Origin: Paenibacillus plantarum | Lineage (GTDB): Bacteria; Bacillota; Bacilli; Paenibacillales; NBRC-103111 | Assembly (NCBI RefSeq): GCF_013141695.1 | Contig: NZ_WHNY01000028.1 | Location: forward strand, 62,001-126,000 | Reading direction: 5' to 3' | DNA: 64,000 nucleotides | In this document: positions 35,017 to 44,568 of the stretch, in pieces | Layout: each line of letters opens with the position of its first letter | Numbering within the stretch: position 1 is the first letter of the stretch | Position numbers and translations under genes: made by a program | The notes under the pieces: generated by a model | What the model saw: only the letters and a program-made list of their open reading frames with translations | Told to the model about the DNA's origin: nothing | The model's database searches: none

Positions 35017-36501
35017 CTATTTACCGAGCAATTCCAAGTGTCTGCCGATATGATGACGAAGTCCTTCTGCAAAGGTATCTTCTTGATCAGCCAACGTTTG
35101 GAAGAACTCATCCGCAAACGTGCGGCTTCCGTCTTCATTCTTCGCTTGAAGAAGCAAACCATACGTGATGTGCAGCAATTGACGTGCATTATTTTCTTCC
35201 ATGTAATCAGGCAGCTGCGCATCGGTTACATTGCTAAGTGGAGCGATCGCGCTGATGTCTGTCGTTACATGGTAGTAAGCTGTCGCTTCTACAAAGTGAT
35301 CAAGTGCATATTGGTGCATACGGCGATACAGCGTAGGATTCACTTTGGCTACAACACGTACCGCTTCGAGCCAGTTTGTACCCGCGGTTTTGATATGGAA
35401 TAGGCCATTCGTGTATTGACCGATCAATGGGAACACACTGAATTTGTCACTGCCGGAATGAATGCTTAGCTTATATTCGAAATGAACTGCAATCGCTGCA
35501 TGACTAGCTAGCTCACGCTCAAATTGCGCGATATCTCCGATGTAGTCGATCCCTTTTTGGAATTCGCCGCAGAAGCGAGGCGCCATGCTGAAAATCACAA
35601 CGCCGCGATCACGAAGCTCATTCGCTACCAAATAGTGTGCCTCAGGGGAAGTCGGTGTCGCTGTTTCATCGATGGAAATTTCGAAATCAACCGCACGATC
35701 AAGTGTAACGATATACTTGCGGTAGATCGCTTCCATGAAATTAATAGCTGCATCATAGATCAATACATCTTTCTTCAAAGCTTCTGCTGTATAGGCAAGA
35801 GTAGCTCCTGGTACATTCGGTGCTGTTTGCAGGTAGCGCTCTTCATAGCGGCTGCGCAAGCTAGCAGGCAGTTGCTCATATTTCGCGGCGATTTCTGCTT
35901 CGCTCATGGATTCAATCGTGTTGTCGATATTCTCGGAGCAATCTAGTGTCAACATCGTAAAACCAAGACGCAACGCGTACTCGATGTCTTCTTCTTTCTT
36001 CAAGTGGTCGCCGTCAGCGCCGTAACCATCTGTGTAGCCCTCTTGCAGAACGGCATAAGCTGCTGCATCCAATACATCCTCATACGTGCGGCCCGTCAAA
36101 GCAAGCTCACGAATACTTTGCTGCGCTAGAACAGGACGAATATCTTTGCCGCGGATCGTTTGGATATGGCCAGGACTTGCAATCCCAAGTCGATCGCCTA
36201 AACCCATTGTCGCTACTTGTGTGCCGAACGCTTGTGGAGCTGTGTGTGGCAAAAATTGATTGATAATCAAGCGATTTTCATGTGTAAGTGGAGCTACTTT
36301 CTCACCATCTACAACTTCACCTTGCAGTTGGTCGAACAATTCGCCAGATCCTACGACGATTAATTTTTTCCCCTCTGTTGTGCGTACCATAAGCAATGTG
36401 GTATCTCCCACTTGTGTTAGGGAAGATGCATACACTTTAATAACTTCGGATGAGAACTCGTTTACTTTCCCTGCGCGTACTGCCTCTATAAGTGCGTTCA
36501 T
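35017..36501 (-). CDS. Tagaturonate epimerase-like protein (UxaE family)
   Basis: A 494-aa protein most like the UxaE family, which interconverts D-tagaturonate and D-fructuronate in hexuronate breakdown. Segments behind this call are GLGDRLGIASPGHIQTIRG, LTLDCSENID near residue 185 and LSIHSGSDKFSVFPLIGQYTNGLFHIKTAGTNWLEA near 345-380. The last holds His/Asp residues suited to metal binding. No uxaB, uxaC or uxuA genes are nearby, so the substrate is open. AGGAGG lies 9 nt before the ATG. A palindromic operator lies just upstream and a divergent AraC regulator probably controls it. Confidence 0.62.
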   Translation of the reverse strand: MNALIEAVRAGKVNEFSSEVIKVYASSLTQVGDTTLLMVRTTEGKKLIVVGSGELFDQLQGEVVDGEKVAPLTHENRLIINQFLPHTAPQAFGTQVATMGLGDRLGIASPGHIQTIRGKDIRPVLAQQSIRELALTGRTYEDVLDAAAYAVLQEGYTDGYGADGDHLKKEEDIEYALRLGFTMLTLDCSENIDNTIESMSEAEIAAKYEQLPASLRSRYEERYLQTAPNVPGATLAYTAEALKKDVLIYDAAINFMEAIYRKYIVTLDRAVDFEISIDETATPTSPEAHYLVANELRDRGVVIFSMAPRFCGEFQKGIDYIGDIAQFERELASHAAIAVHFEYKLSIHSGSDKFSVFPLIGQYTNGLFHIKTAGTNWLEAVRVVAKVNPTLYRRMHQYALDHFVEATAYYHVTTDISAIAPLSNVTDAQLPDYMEENNARQLLHITYGLLLQAKNEDGSRTFADEFFQTLADQEDTFAEGLRHHIGRHLELLGK

Positions 36502-36522
36502 ATTAAATATCCTCCTATTTGT

Positions 36523-36534
36523 GCAAGCGTTTGC
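36523..36534. promoter_or_regulatory. Palindromic LacI/CcpA-type operator candidate
   Basis: GCAAGCGTTTGC is a near-perfect 12-bp palindrome with a central CG, typical of LacI-family operators. It departs from the cre consensus at several positions. It lies directly upstream of the epimerase ribosome-binding site, where a bound repressor could block elongation. Confidence 0.45.
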
Positions 36535-36678
36535 TAATCAAACTATAACTCCATTTTATCGCAAGTATAGAGCGTTTTCTCTTCATCTATTCCTATTTCA
36601 AGTAAAAACTATTCATATTTTTCACTAATTTCATGATATACTTCAGTTACCTCATTTCCAAATAAGGAGTTACCCTAT

Positions 36679-37527
36679 ATGTCGCGTACCGTTACCTTCG
36701 GCAATGAAGATGAAGGTCCTTTTTACATTCAGCATATTCATCGTTCGGGCCCTTTCGAGAGGACTCAGCATATGCATGATATGTACGAGCTGTATTATTT
36801 ATACGAAGGAGAACGCATGTATTTTATCCGTGATCGATCGTATCTCATTCTCCCAGGAGATTTGGTCCTCATTAATCGACGTGAGCTTCACGCCACCTCA
36901 GATTCAGATAAACTAGGTCATGCGCGAGTTGTCATTAATTTTAGCGATAGCCTATTGGACCACACGAAAGAAGAGGCTCCGTTCCTGCTAGATGCCTTCA
37001 CACATGCTACGCCTGTTCTGCGGTTGGATCTGCCTACTCGAAGACTTGTCGAAGATATTCTTGGCAAATTAATTCATGAAGCGAAGGATCCCCATATTGG
37101 ACAAACTTTCGCCATCACACACTTTCTAATTGAATTGCTGTTATTCACAGCACGTTTCGTTCGCATACATCCTATCACTTCACCTGAACACGTCTCGCCC
37201 TTACACCGGAAAATATCCACCATCGTGCGATTTATCAACACGCATTTCGATGAACCGGTGCGATTGGAAGATCTAGCCGAACAATTTGAAATCAGCCCCG
37301 CCTATTTAAGTCGGATGTTCAAAGAAATCACCGGATTTTCACTCGTTGAATATGTGAACCTCGTTCGTGTGCAAGAAGCTCAGAGACTACTGGCAACGAC
37401 GAAGCTAAAAGTCATCGTGATCGCTGAACAAGTAGGTTTCGGCTCCCTCGTGCAATTCGGACGTGTTTTCCGTCAAATGACGAAAATGACACCGCTGCGA
37501 TATAGGCAATCGGCTGTTTTGACATAG
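36679..37527 (+). CDS. AraC-family transcription regulator with cupin domain
   Basis: A 282-aa regulator. An N-terminal cupin-like sensing domain (about 10-150; HMHDMYELYYLYEGERMYFI, GDLVLINRRELHA) is followed by two AraC helix-turn-helix motifs at about 180-280 (VRLEDLAEQFEISPAYLSRMFKEITGFSLVEYVNLVRVQEAQRLL and VIAEQVGFGSLVQFGRVFRQMTKMTPLRYR). Such proteins sense sugars or sugar acids. It is divergent from the epimerase gene and convergent with the alpha-galactosidase. AAGGAGTTACCCTAT precedes the ATG. Confidence 0.93.
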   Translation: MSRTVTFGNEDEGPFYIQHIHRSGPFERTQHMHDMYELYYLYEGERMYFIRDRSYLILPGDLVLINRRELHATSDSDKLGHARVVINFSDSLLDHTKEEAPFLLDAFTHATPVLRLDLPTRRLVEDILGKLIHEAKDPHIGQTFAITHFLIELLLFTARFVRIHPITSPEHVSPLHRKISTIVRFINTHFDEPVRLEDLAEQFEISPAYLSRMFKEITGFSLVEYVNLVRVQEAQRLLATTKLKVIVIAEQVGFGSLVQFGRVFRQMTKMTPLRYRQSAVLT

Positions 37528-37567
37528 GTAGGTAGAACAAAACCGTGCTAGTTAGCTCGTTTCTCGA

Positions 37568-37591
37568 CAAAAAAGCCCGCACAATGCGGGC
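37568..37591 (-). terminator. Terminator of the alpha-galactosidase operon
   Basis: GCCCGCA and TGCGGGC form a 7-bp G+C-rich stem with a 3-nt loop, followed on the minus strand by TTTTTTGTC, 12 nt after the stop. Confidence 0.92.
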
Positions 37592-37603
37592 TTCACTTCC
37601 AAG

Positions 37604-39715
37604 CTACTCCAATCGTTTTACACGTATCATCCTACTCTTATAATCTCCACGCAGCATCAACGGAACACCAATATTCATCAGTGTAGAACCATGCCGGACG
37701 CAGACTTCTCCATCGTCAGTCTGCACCTGATAGGAGGCATGTGACTCCAGCCCCTGCAACGGAAAATGCCGAACTTCAGCGCCAAAATGCTGCGATTGCA
37801 AGAACGTAAACACAACGCTCTCGCTACGCTCCGTACTGTTGTACTGATAAGCCGCCACATTCGAATCCCGCAGCGATGACAGCCGGTACAGGTCGCCATT
37901 CAGAATAACCGGCCTGATTTCCTTATATAGCTCCACGTAGCGCTTCGCTTCATCCAATTCCTCTACCGACCATTTGCTAATGTTCGCCCCAATCCCCAAG
38001 CCGCCCATCATCGCGCTATGGAATCGGTACAACAGCGGGAGGCTTCTGCCGTTAAAACCATGCGGCGATTCCGTTACCCAACACATCATGACAGCCGGGC
38101 TGTAGGCATAGGAAAATCCCTCTTGAATCGCTAACCGGTCACGCGCATCGGTGTTATCACTAATCCATGCTTGATCAGCATAGCGCAATATACCAAGATC
38201 GATTCTCGCACCTCCGCCCGCGCATGTCTCAAACTCCACTTTGGGGAATCGCTCCCTCAGCTCAGCCCAAATGGCGTACAAGTGATCGACATGTTTGATC
38301 CACATGGAGGCATCCACATCCTGCCCCGAGACAACCGTACCGGGCTCTGTCACGGTTCGATTCATATCCCATTTGATAAATCGGATATCGTATTTCGTTA
38401 GCAAGGTCGTCATGAAATCGAGGATAAATTGCTTCACTTCAGGCAGCCCCACATTCAACAACAATTGATTGCGCAGCTGTGTACCTTCCCGCGTCGGAAA
38501 TTGATACACCCACTCCGGATGCGCTCGGTACAAGTCGCTGTCCGGGTTGACCGATTCAGGCTCTACCCATAGCCCGAATTCCATCCCTAGCCCTTTAACG
38601 TGATCGATCAGTTCCTCGAGGCCATTCGGGAACTTCTCCTCATTGACATACCAATCTCCTAAGCCAGCTCTGTCACTATGGCGCTGGCCGAACCAGCCGT
38701 CGTCAACGACGAATCGTTCCACGCCAAGATGGGCTGCCTGCTGAGCCAGCTCCTTTTGTCCTTCTACGGTTACGGCGAATTCCGTCGCTTCCCACGAATT
38801 GTACAGCACTTTACGCAGCTTGCTTGTCGGCAGCACGTAATCCCTTTGGTACTTGTGCAGGTTGCGGCTCATCTGACCGAAACCACATGAAGTGAATCCA
38901 CCGACGAATACTGGCGAAGTATACACTTCACCAGGTACAAGGACAAAGGCGCTGTCAAAATCATTCACGCCTCCTACAATTCGCACATGCCCGAATGTTG
39001 ATTTCTCCGCAACGATTTTCCAGTTGCCGCTCCAGCCAAGTGCGCCAAACCACACATTCCCAGAGGTTTCGTCGGCTTTTCCATTGTCGACAGCGAACCA
39101 CGGATTGGCATGAGGACCCGTAAAACCTCTGCGTGATTCCAGCACCTTTTTCCCTTCGGACAAGACCGTCGATCTTAGTTGATACTCTCCTGCCCAACGG
39201 CCTGTCACATGCGTCATACGGTAGTCAGGCAGAGCCTGCACCGTCCAAACAGCCGCCATGACCTGCTCAATGCGAACAGACTCGTTCAACCCATTGCGCA
39301 CCTGCACATATCTTTCAATCAGATCGAACTCTGGGATCGCTTTATAATGAATTTCAACATCTAACGGGTAGTAGACATCCGCCAACCGGAGTAAGATTTC
39401 ATTTTCGCCAATAATTCGATATCCTTCATACCTCAGCTTCAGGTCCCGTACACCGTCTGCAAACGAAACTTTCAGCGCTGGTTCGGCATAATGGCAACCA
39501 CCCCAGCCTCCATACTCTTCTGTCTCCCGATCGATTTCCGCATCGAAGGAACTATGCAGTCTGCTTTTCAATACATACGCACAATCCTTAGCTTCTACTT
39601 GAGCGCCCCAATACAAGTGCTGGATGGTGCCTTTCTCATTGATCCCAAACACATAGGATGTTTGGTTGGTGCGGATTTCAAAGATATTCTCATTTTCCAA
39701 ATATTGTACAGACAC
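37604..39715 (-). CDS. Alpha-galactosidase, GH36
   Basis: A 703-aa glycoside hydrolase family 36 enzyme that removes alpha-1,6-galactose from melibiose, raffinose and galactomannan oligosaccharides. It has an N-terminal beta-supersandwich (1-290), a TIM barrel (about 295-610) and a C-terminal beta domain. The nucleophile is Asp450 in FIKWDMNR and the acid/base is Asp520 in WISDNTDARDR. FVVDDGWFG and GLWVEPE are the usual barrel-strand ends. There is no signal peptide, so it acts in the cytosol on sugars brought in by the upstream ABC importer. It starts 21 nt after the second permease gene. Confidence 0.95.
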   Translation of the reverse strand: MSVQYLENENIFEIRTNQTSYVFGINEKGTIQHLYWGAQVEAKDCAYVLKSRLHSSFDAEIDRETEEYGGWGGCHYAEPALKVSFADGVRDLKLRYEGYRIIGENEILLRLADVYYPLDVEIHYKAIPEFDLIERYVQVRNGLNESVRIEQVMAAVWTVQALPDYRMTHVTGRWAGEYQLRSTVLSEGKKVLESRRGFTGPHANPWFAVDNGKADETSGNVWFGALGWSGNWKIVAEKSTFGHVRIVGGVNDFDSAFVLVPGEVYTSPVFVGGFTSCGFGQMSRNLHKYQRDYVLPTSKLRKVLYNSWEATEFAVTVEGQKELAQQAAHLGVERFVVDDGWFGQRHSDRAGLGDWYVNEEKFPNGLEELIDHVKGLGMEFGLWVEPESVNPDSDLYRAHPEWVYQFPTREGTQLRNQLLLNVGLPEVKQFILDFMTTLLTKYDIRFIKWDMNRTVTEPGTVVSGQDVDASMWIKHVDHLYAIWAELRERFPKVEFETCAGGGARIDLGILRYADQAWISDNTDARDRLAIQEGFSYAYSPAVMMCWVTESPHGFNGRSLPLLYRFHSAMMGGLGIGANISKWSVEELDEAKRYVELYKEIRPVILNGDLYRLSSLRDSNVAAYQYNSTERSESVVFTFLQSQHFGAEVRHFPLQGLESHASYQVQTDDGEVCVRHGSTLMNIGVPLMLRGDYKSRMIRVKRLE

Positions 39716-39736
39716 CTCTACCGTCCCTCCTTGTAT

Positions 39737-40555
39737 CTATCCCTTGATCGCACCGGCGGCAATCCCTTTGATGATGAATCTCTGCATGAATAAGAAAAAG
39801 ATGATGATCGGAATCATGCCCATAACCGCATAAGCGAAAGCAAGATTCAAGTCACTGCTGTATTGACCGAAAAAGAAATACTGCTGCAGGGGGATCGTGC
39901 GATAATTTTTGTCCTGCAGGTAGAGCAGTGGAAGTAAGAAGTCGTTCCAAATGTACAATGCGTTCAGTACGAGTACCGTTGCCGTAACTGGCTTGAGTAA
40001 AGGCATCACAACTCGGATAAAAATACCCGGTGTCGAGCAGCCATCAATCCTAGCGGCTTCTTCAATTTCACGAGAAATGCCTTTCACGAAACCTGTGTAA
40101 AACAATACGCCCATTTGCACACCGAAACCGCCATAGATCAGCGCTAATCCCCAATGTGAATTCACGAGATGGAATGATTTGCCGATTTGATACAACGGCA
40201 GCATAATGACTTGAAAAGGAACCATCATACCCGAGAGGAACAAGATAAATATGAAGTTGTAAAATGGCTTGCTTCTGCGCGCAATTGCATACCCAGCAAG
40301 TGCAGAAGCGAAGATAATCAACGCAACGGAGATGACGGTTACAATCAGGCTGTTAATTAATGCTGCAGGATACTTGGACGTACTCCACGCATGCATGTAA
40401 TTCGCAAAATTCAAGCTCGTTGGCAGCGAATAGAAGGAATCGAAAGTTTGCTTCGCTGTTTTGAGTGACATCAGTAAGGCAATATACATCGGAAATACAA
40501 ACAATATTGCCAGAATTACAACCGCAGCGAATGTGCTAATACGCGTTATTTTCAT
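39737..40555 (-). CDS. Sugar ABC transporter permease (MalG/LacG type)
   Basis: A 272-aa inner-membrane permease with six predicted TM segments. The EAA loop that contacts the ATPase is EIEEAARIDGCSTPGIFIRVVMPLLKP near residues 180-205. The ATG overlaps the last base of the upstream permease stop, showing coupling. Together with the MalF-type subunit and a binding lipoprotein it forms a carbohydrate importer (CUT1 class). No ATPase gene is present; CUT1 systems in Firmicutes often share one MsmX-type ATPase. Confidence 0.94.
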   Translation of the reverse strand: MKITRISTFAAVVILAILFVFPMYIALLMSLKTAKQTFDSFYSLPTSLNFANYMHAWSTSKYPAALINSLIVTVISVALIIFASALAGYAIARRSKPFYNFIFILFLSGMMVPFQVIMLPLYQIGKSFHLVNSHWGLALIYGGFGVQMGVLFYTGFVKGISREIEEAARIDGCSTPGIFIRVVMPLLKPVTATVLVLNALYIWNDFLLPLLYLQDKNYRTIPLQQYFFFGQYSSDLNLAFAYAVMGMIPIIIFFLFMQRFIIKGIAAGAIKG

Positions 40556-41433
40556 TACATCTCCACTTCCCGTCTTCTGAAAATGGATAATTGCACAATC
40601 GTCACGAAGACCAGTATAACGAAGAAAATCATTGATAACGCCATGCCATAACCTGCTTTGAAGGAATTGAAGGCTGTTTTATAAATGAAAGTTGTAATAA
40701 CCTCTGTTGCGAAGCCCGGTCCCCCCTGAGTGGTTACCCAAACGAGATCAAACACTTTGAGCGAGCCGGTCAACACGAGCAGCAGATTAATCGTAATGGA
40801 CGGCGCAAGCAGTGGTAATGTCACATGCCAGAAAGCTCGACCTGCTCCAGCCCCGTCCATTTTGGCACTCTCTACAAGCTCGCTTGGAATGCCCTGTAAC
40901 CCAGCGATATAGATAATCATAGGTGCACCTACGCCCTGCCATAGGGCAACAAGAATTAATCCGAATAAAGCATGATCTGGATTACCAAGCGGACTTGTCA
41001 CATCCAGACCGAATAGGCTCAGTAGCTTGGGAAAACCTGTGCTGAAATTGTATTTCCAAATAAATCCAGATAATACAATTGAGAGAATGCTCGGCAGGAA
41101 GAAAATCGTCCGAAACACGTTCTTAAACTTCAAATAAGAATCTAGAAGCAAAGCAAGTAGAAGAGATAACCCATTCACAAGCACCATTAGAATAAATGCA
41201 TATTTAAACGTATTTCCAAGTGCGGCCCATACGTCCGAGTCTTGAAAAGCATGCACGTAGTTTTCCCACCCAATATACGTCAGCTTGCGTGAAACACCAT
41301 CCCAACTTGTGAACGAATATCTTGTTCCTATCACGAATGGAATGAGGACGGCTAACGTAAATAACAGAATACCCGGAATAAGGAACAGAACATACCAGAA
41401 CTCACCACGGATCATTCGTTTCATATTTCCCAT
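40555..41433 (-). CDS. Sugar ABC transporter permease (MalF/LacF type)
   Basis: A 292-aa inner-membrane permease with six predicted TM segments and the EAA loop ELVESAKMDGAGAGRAFWHVTLPLLAP near residues 190-215. It pairs with the downstream MalG-type subunit, overlapping it by one base. A strong hairpin separates it from the binding-protein gene upstream, a common way to make more binding protein than permease. Confidence 0.94.
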   Translation of the reverse strand: MGNMKRMIRGEFWYVLFLIPGILLFTLAVLIPFVIGTRYSFTSWDGVSRKLTYIGWENYVHAFQDSDVWAALGNTFKYAFILMVLVNGLSLLLALLLDSYLKFKNVFRTIFFLPSILSIVLSGFIWKYNFSTGFPKLLSLFGLDVTSPLGNPDHALFGLILVALWQGVGAPMIIYIAGLQGIPSELVESAKMDGAGAGRAFWHVTLPLLAPSITINLLLVLTGSLKVFDLVWVTTQGGPGFATEVITTFIYKTAFNSFKAGYGMALSMIFFVILVFVTIVQLSIFRRREVEM

Positions 41434-41456
41434 AGGTTAAATTCCCTTTCTGATGA

Positions 41457-41488
41457 ATAACGGCATAGGCAATAGCCTATGCCGTTAT
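41457..41488 (-). terminator. 14-bp hairpin between binding-protein and permease genes
   Basis: ATAACGGCATAGGC and GCCTATGCCGTTAT form a perfect 14-bp stem with a 4-nt loop and no T tract. It probably stabilises the binding-protein mRNA or causes partial termination rather than acting as a full terminator. Confidence 0.7.
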
Positions 41489-41498
41489 AACGCTGTCG

Positions 41499-42833
41499 TT
41501 ATTTGTGGTTCTTGGCAACCCAATCATCGAGATCCTTAATGATTTGATCAGGTGTTGCTTTCTTGAAGAACACTTTTTGAACATATTGCGTGAATTGGTT
41601 GGTCCAATCAATCGTCGTTGTAATATAGGATTGAGAATCGTAGGTAAGTCCTTTATCGAAATACGGCTTAAGATCATTGACCGCTGGCGCGATGTCCGTT
41701 GAAGCACCTTTGACAAAGCTTAGTGAGTTAATATTTTTCACCCAAGCGTCTCCGCCCTCTTTGCTAGCCATGAAAGCAAGGAATTTCAATGCTGCCTCTT
41801 TATTCGCTGATTTGCTGTTTACGGCGAGAGAGGCGTCAGGGTTAAACTCAAGCTTATTCAAGCTTTCGTCGTTGCTGAACGGATACGGGAAGTAGCCCAT
41901 TCCTGTTTTGTATAATTCTGGATTTTTCTTCTGAATATCCGCTAAAGGCCAAGTTCCCATGTACATCATGCCTACATCGCCTTTAGAGAAAAGGTCTACG
42001 ACACCATTGTAATCGACACCAAGCTGATCCTTATTACCGAGGTCAAACAACTCTTGCGCATGGGCGATAACCGTTTTGGATGCAGGATTGTCAGCAAATT
42101 TCGCTGTCCCCTTTTCCACTTTGGAGAAGAAGTCTACTTGTTTATCAACAAGCACTGTGTTGCTTGGCAGATCTCGGCTCAACCACATGGCTAACGTCCA
42201 GTTGTCTTTCCAGCCAAGGGCGAAAGGAGTTTTGCCCGCTTCCTTTATTTTTTTGGCCGCAGCAATCATCGCGTCGTACGTTCTAGGAACCTGAAGGCCG
42301 AGATCACTGAATATTTTTTTGTTATAGAAAACGGCAATTGGGGTAGCGTTAACTGGCATGATATAATTTTTACCGTCGGTTGCTTGCGCTTTCAGAACAC
42401 CTGGATCGAAGTTGGACATGAAATCTTTTCCCGTCAAATCTTCGAGATACCCGCCGTCATGCAACAGCTTCGTATTGCTGCCCGCATTTAACGTAAATAC
42501 GTCCACGATGTCGCCGCTAGCTATTTTCGTTTTCAAAAGGGTGTAGTAATCATCATATTTAACAGGCTGTACTTCGACCTTGATGTTAGGGTTTTGCTTT
42601 TCAAATTGCTCAACAATTTTGGCAACACCATCTGTGACATCACTTTTGAAATGCATGAAGGAAATCGTAACTGGCTTCTCTACTTTTGCTGTTGCCGCGG
42701 CAGTTGCAGCTGGCTTATTCTCGCTGCTTGATGCTGGCGTTGTCGTGCTTATCGTACTGCTATTGCTTCCACAAGCTGACAGTAGAAGAGCCATCATCGT
42801 TGCCGAAAAACCTATACTTGCAAACTTTTTCAT
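41499..42833 (-). CDS. Sugar-binding lipoprotein of ABC importer
   Basis: A 444-aa extracellular solute-binding protein (family 1). The signal peptide ends in a lipobox (ALLLSACGSNSS), so Cys is lipidated and the protein is tethered outside the membrane. The mature part starts with a Ser/Thr/Ala-rich linker, then the binding fold (PVTISFMHFKSDVTDG, LKTKIASGDIVDVFTLNAGSN, VGMMYMGTWPLADI). AGAGGGGTAACAGAT precedes the ATG. It is the first gene of the importer/alpha-galactosidase operon, so alpha-galactosides are the likely ligand. Confidence 0.94.
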   Translation of the reverse strand: MKKFASIGFSATMMALLLSACGSNSSTISTTTPASSSENKPAATAAATAKVEKPVTISFMHFKSDVTDGVAKIVEQFEKQNPNIKVEVQPVKYDDYYTLLKTKIASGDIVDVFTLNAGSNTKLLHDGGYLEDLTGKDFMSNFDPGVLKAQATDGKNYIMPVNATPIAVFYNKKIFSDLGLQVPRTYDAMIAAAKKIKEAGKTPFALGWKDNWTLAMWLSRDLPSNTVLVDKQVDFFSKVEKGTAKFADNPASKTVIAHAQELFDLGNKDQLGVDYNGVVDLFSKGDVGMMYMGTWPLADIQKKNPELYKTGMGYFPYPFSNDESLNKLEFNPDASLAVNSKSANKEAALKFLAFMASKEGGDAWVKNINSLSFVKGASTDIAPAVNDLKPYFDKGLTYDSQSYITTTIDWTNQFTQYVQKVFFKKATPDQIIKDLDDWVAKNHK

Positions 42834-42960
42834 ATCTGTTACCCCTCTTCCTCATTTTCGGTTTAGAACAGTTCACGCTCGTTCTGAATCCTATCTTACG
42901 CGCTGAAAGAAGGAATCGTAATAAAATAAATTGTCGTTCTAATGTTCAAAATTTTGGTAT

Positions 42961-44568
42961 TCAAGTCTTAGCCGCATACTTTTCTCGGTATTCCGAAGGC
43001 GTTTGTCCCGTAAACTTTTTGAACACTTGGCTGAAGTAACGTTGATTCTCATAGCCTACGAGCTCGGAGATCTCACTAATTTTATATTCGGACATGTGCA
43101 GCAGCTCACATGATTTTTCCATCCGTTTACGCGTCACATACTCGATAAAGTTTTCAGAGGTCACGGATTTAAACTGTTTGCTTAAGTAACTTGGGTCGAG
43201 ATGAAAGCGTGTGGCAATGTCGATTAGACTAATGTCTTCAAAATAGTGCGCATCCAAATAGGAAGCAATCTCGTGAATGGAATGAACAGAGGCGGTCGTC
43301 CCCTTGCTCGCACGATATTCCTCGGCAGCCTCGGTGAACTGTTCGATGAAGTGGCTGAACTGACTACGATCCACGATGCCCGTGATCGAACGTGTATCGA
43401 AAAGCTGCGGATACGCTAGCACCATGTCTGACATCTCTGCCGCGGCCATTTCAATTAGCTTTTTCAATGTTCGCTGCCCCTCACGGATGGTCAATCCATT
43501 CATTTTATCCGCTTTGTGCAGGAAATTCCGCAGCAACTCGCGACACTCAGCCCCATTCCCTGCGGCAAATGCTTGCTGCAAGGTCTTCAGCTCAAACATC
43601 GATAACAACTCCGATGAAGAAGCTGCCACTGTTGTAGAATGATCCGGGGAGTTCAACGAAAAATGTATCGCATGCAACGCGTTAGTTCTCAACAGTTCAC
43701 TGGCAATGTCATAAGCCTCTGGCAATCGTTCCAAATTATTGAATACATTGCTTAACCCAGCTACCACTTCAAGCTGCAGCATTTGGTTTATCACGTTGTG
43801 AAAGGACGCAAGTAAATGTCGGATATGTGTCTCATCGTAGGCGGACTCTGGTGCATATAGACAAAGACTCATCCTGTCGTCCGACTTATAGATAAGCGGT
43901 GCCTCATCCTGTCCGTCAGAGGAGAGTACCTCAGCCAAAATATTTTCGATACTATACATTAACAAATCTGCATTCCCATGGAATTTCTTGATGGATATGT
44001 CATGAAAGTTGCGGAACATACAGACAGCAAGCCGAAAGCTGCCTCTAGCACTAGAGATTGCAAGTTCTTCCGCTTGCATTTGAATATCTATGACATTCGT
44101 GATTCGGCGGCTAGTCACATGCCCAAGGAACACTTCTCTGCGGAGCTGCCACATATCTTGGGTGAATTTCTTTTGCTGCTGCAGGGTCAAATGGTTGTGG
44201 CTGGCCTCCATAGCTTTCACTAACGCGCTTTTCAAATCCAACAGGGAAATCGGCTTCAGCACGTACTCACAAGCTTGATAAGTCACTGCTGCTTTCATAT
44301 ATTCAAATTGCGAGTAGCCGCTAATGACAATCACCTTGATCTCGGCATAATTGGTGTACAAGGCTTCTAGGAACTGCTGACCGTTCATGACCGGCATGTT
44401 CATGTCCGTCACAATAATATGAGGCTTACTAATACGAATAAGCTCCAACGCTTCTTCGCCATGTCGCGCTTCGGCAATAACTTCTACGTCAAGAGCTAGC
44501 TCACTAATCATTTTGCAGACGGATTTCCTACCCAATGATTCGTCATCTACGACCATTACTTTGTACAA
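42961..44568 (-). CDS. YesN-like response regulator with AraC domain
   Basis: A 535-aa response regulator with a receiver (VMVVDDE, phospho-acceptor Asp55 in VTDMNMPVMNGQ), a long middle region (about 130-420) and a C-terminal AraC helix-turn-helix (about 430-535; LIDIATRFHLDPSYLSKQFKSVTSENF, EISELVGYENQRYFSQVFKKFTGQTPSEYR). I choose the TTG at 44568, 8 nt after GGAGG, giving MYKVMVVDDE as in most YesN proteins; an ATG five codons upstream overlaps the ribosome-binding site. It overlaps the kinase gene by 26 nt. It likely activates the adjacent binding-protein operon. Confidence 0.92.
   Translation of the reverse strand: MYKVMVVDDESLGRKSVCKMISELALDVEVIAEARHGEEALELIRISKPHIIVTDMNMPVMNGQQFLEALYTNYAEIKVIVISGYSQFEYMKAAVTYQACEYVLKPISLLDLKSALVKAMEASHNHLTLQQQKKFTQDMWQLRREVFLGHVTSRRITNVIDIQMQAEELAISSARGSFRLAVCMFRNFHDISIKKFHGNADLLMYSIENILAEVLSSDGQDEAPLIYKSDDRMSLCLYAPESAYDETHIRHLLASFHNVINQMLQLEVVAGLSNVFNNLERLPEAYDIASELLRTNALHAIHFSLNSPDHSTTVAASSSELLSMFELKTLQQAFAAGNGAECRELLRNFLHKADKMNGLTIREGQRTLKKLIEMAAAEMSDMVLAYPQLFDTRSITGIVDRSQFSHFIEQFTEAAEEYRASKGTTASVHSIHEIASYLDAHYFEDISLIDIATRFHLDPSYLSKQFKSVTSENFIEYVTRKRMEKSCELLHMSEYKISEISELVGYENQRYFSQVFKKFTGQTPSEYREKYAAKT

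Noticed and set aside
34969-35222. 89-codon minus-strand ORF over the terminator and the epimerase 3' end
   Set aside because: It overlaps the epimerase gene in another frame and crosses the bidirectional terminator; no supporting start signal.
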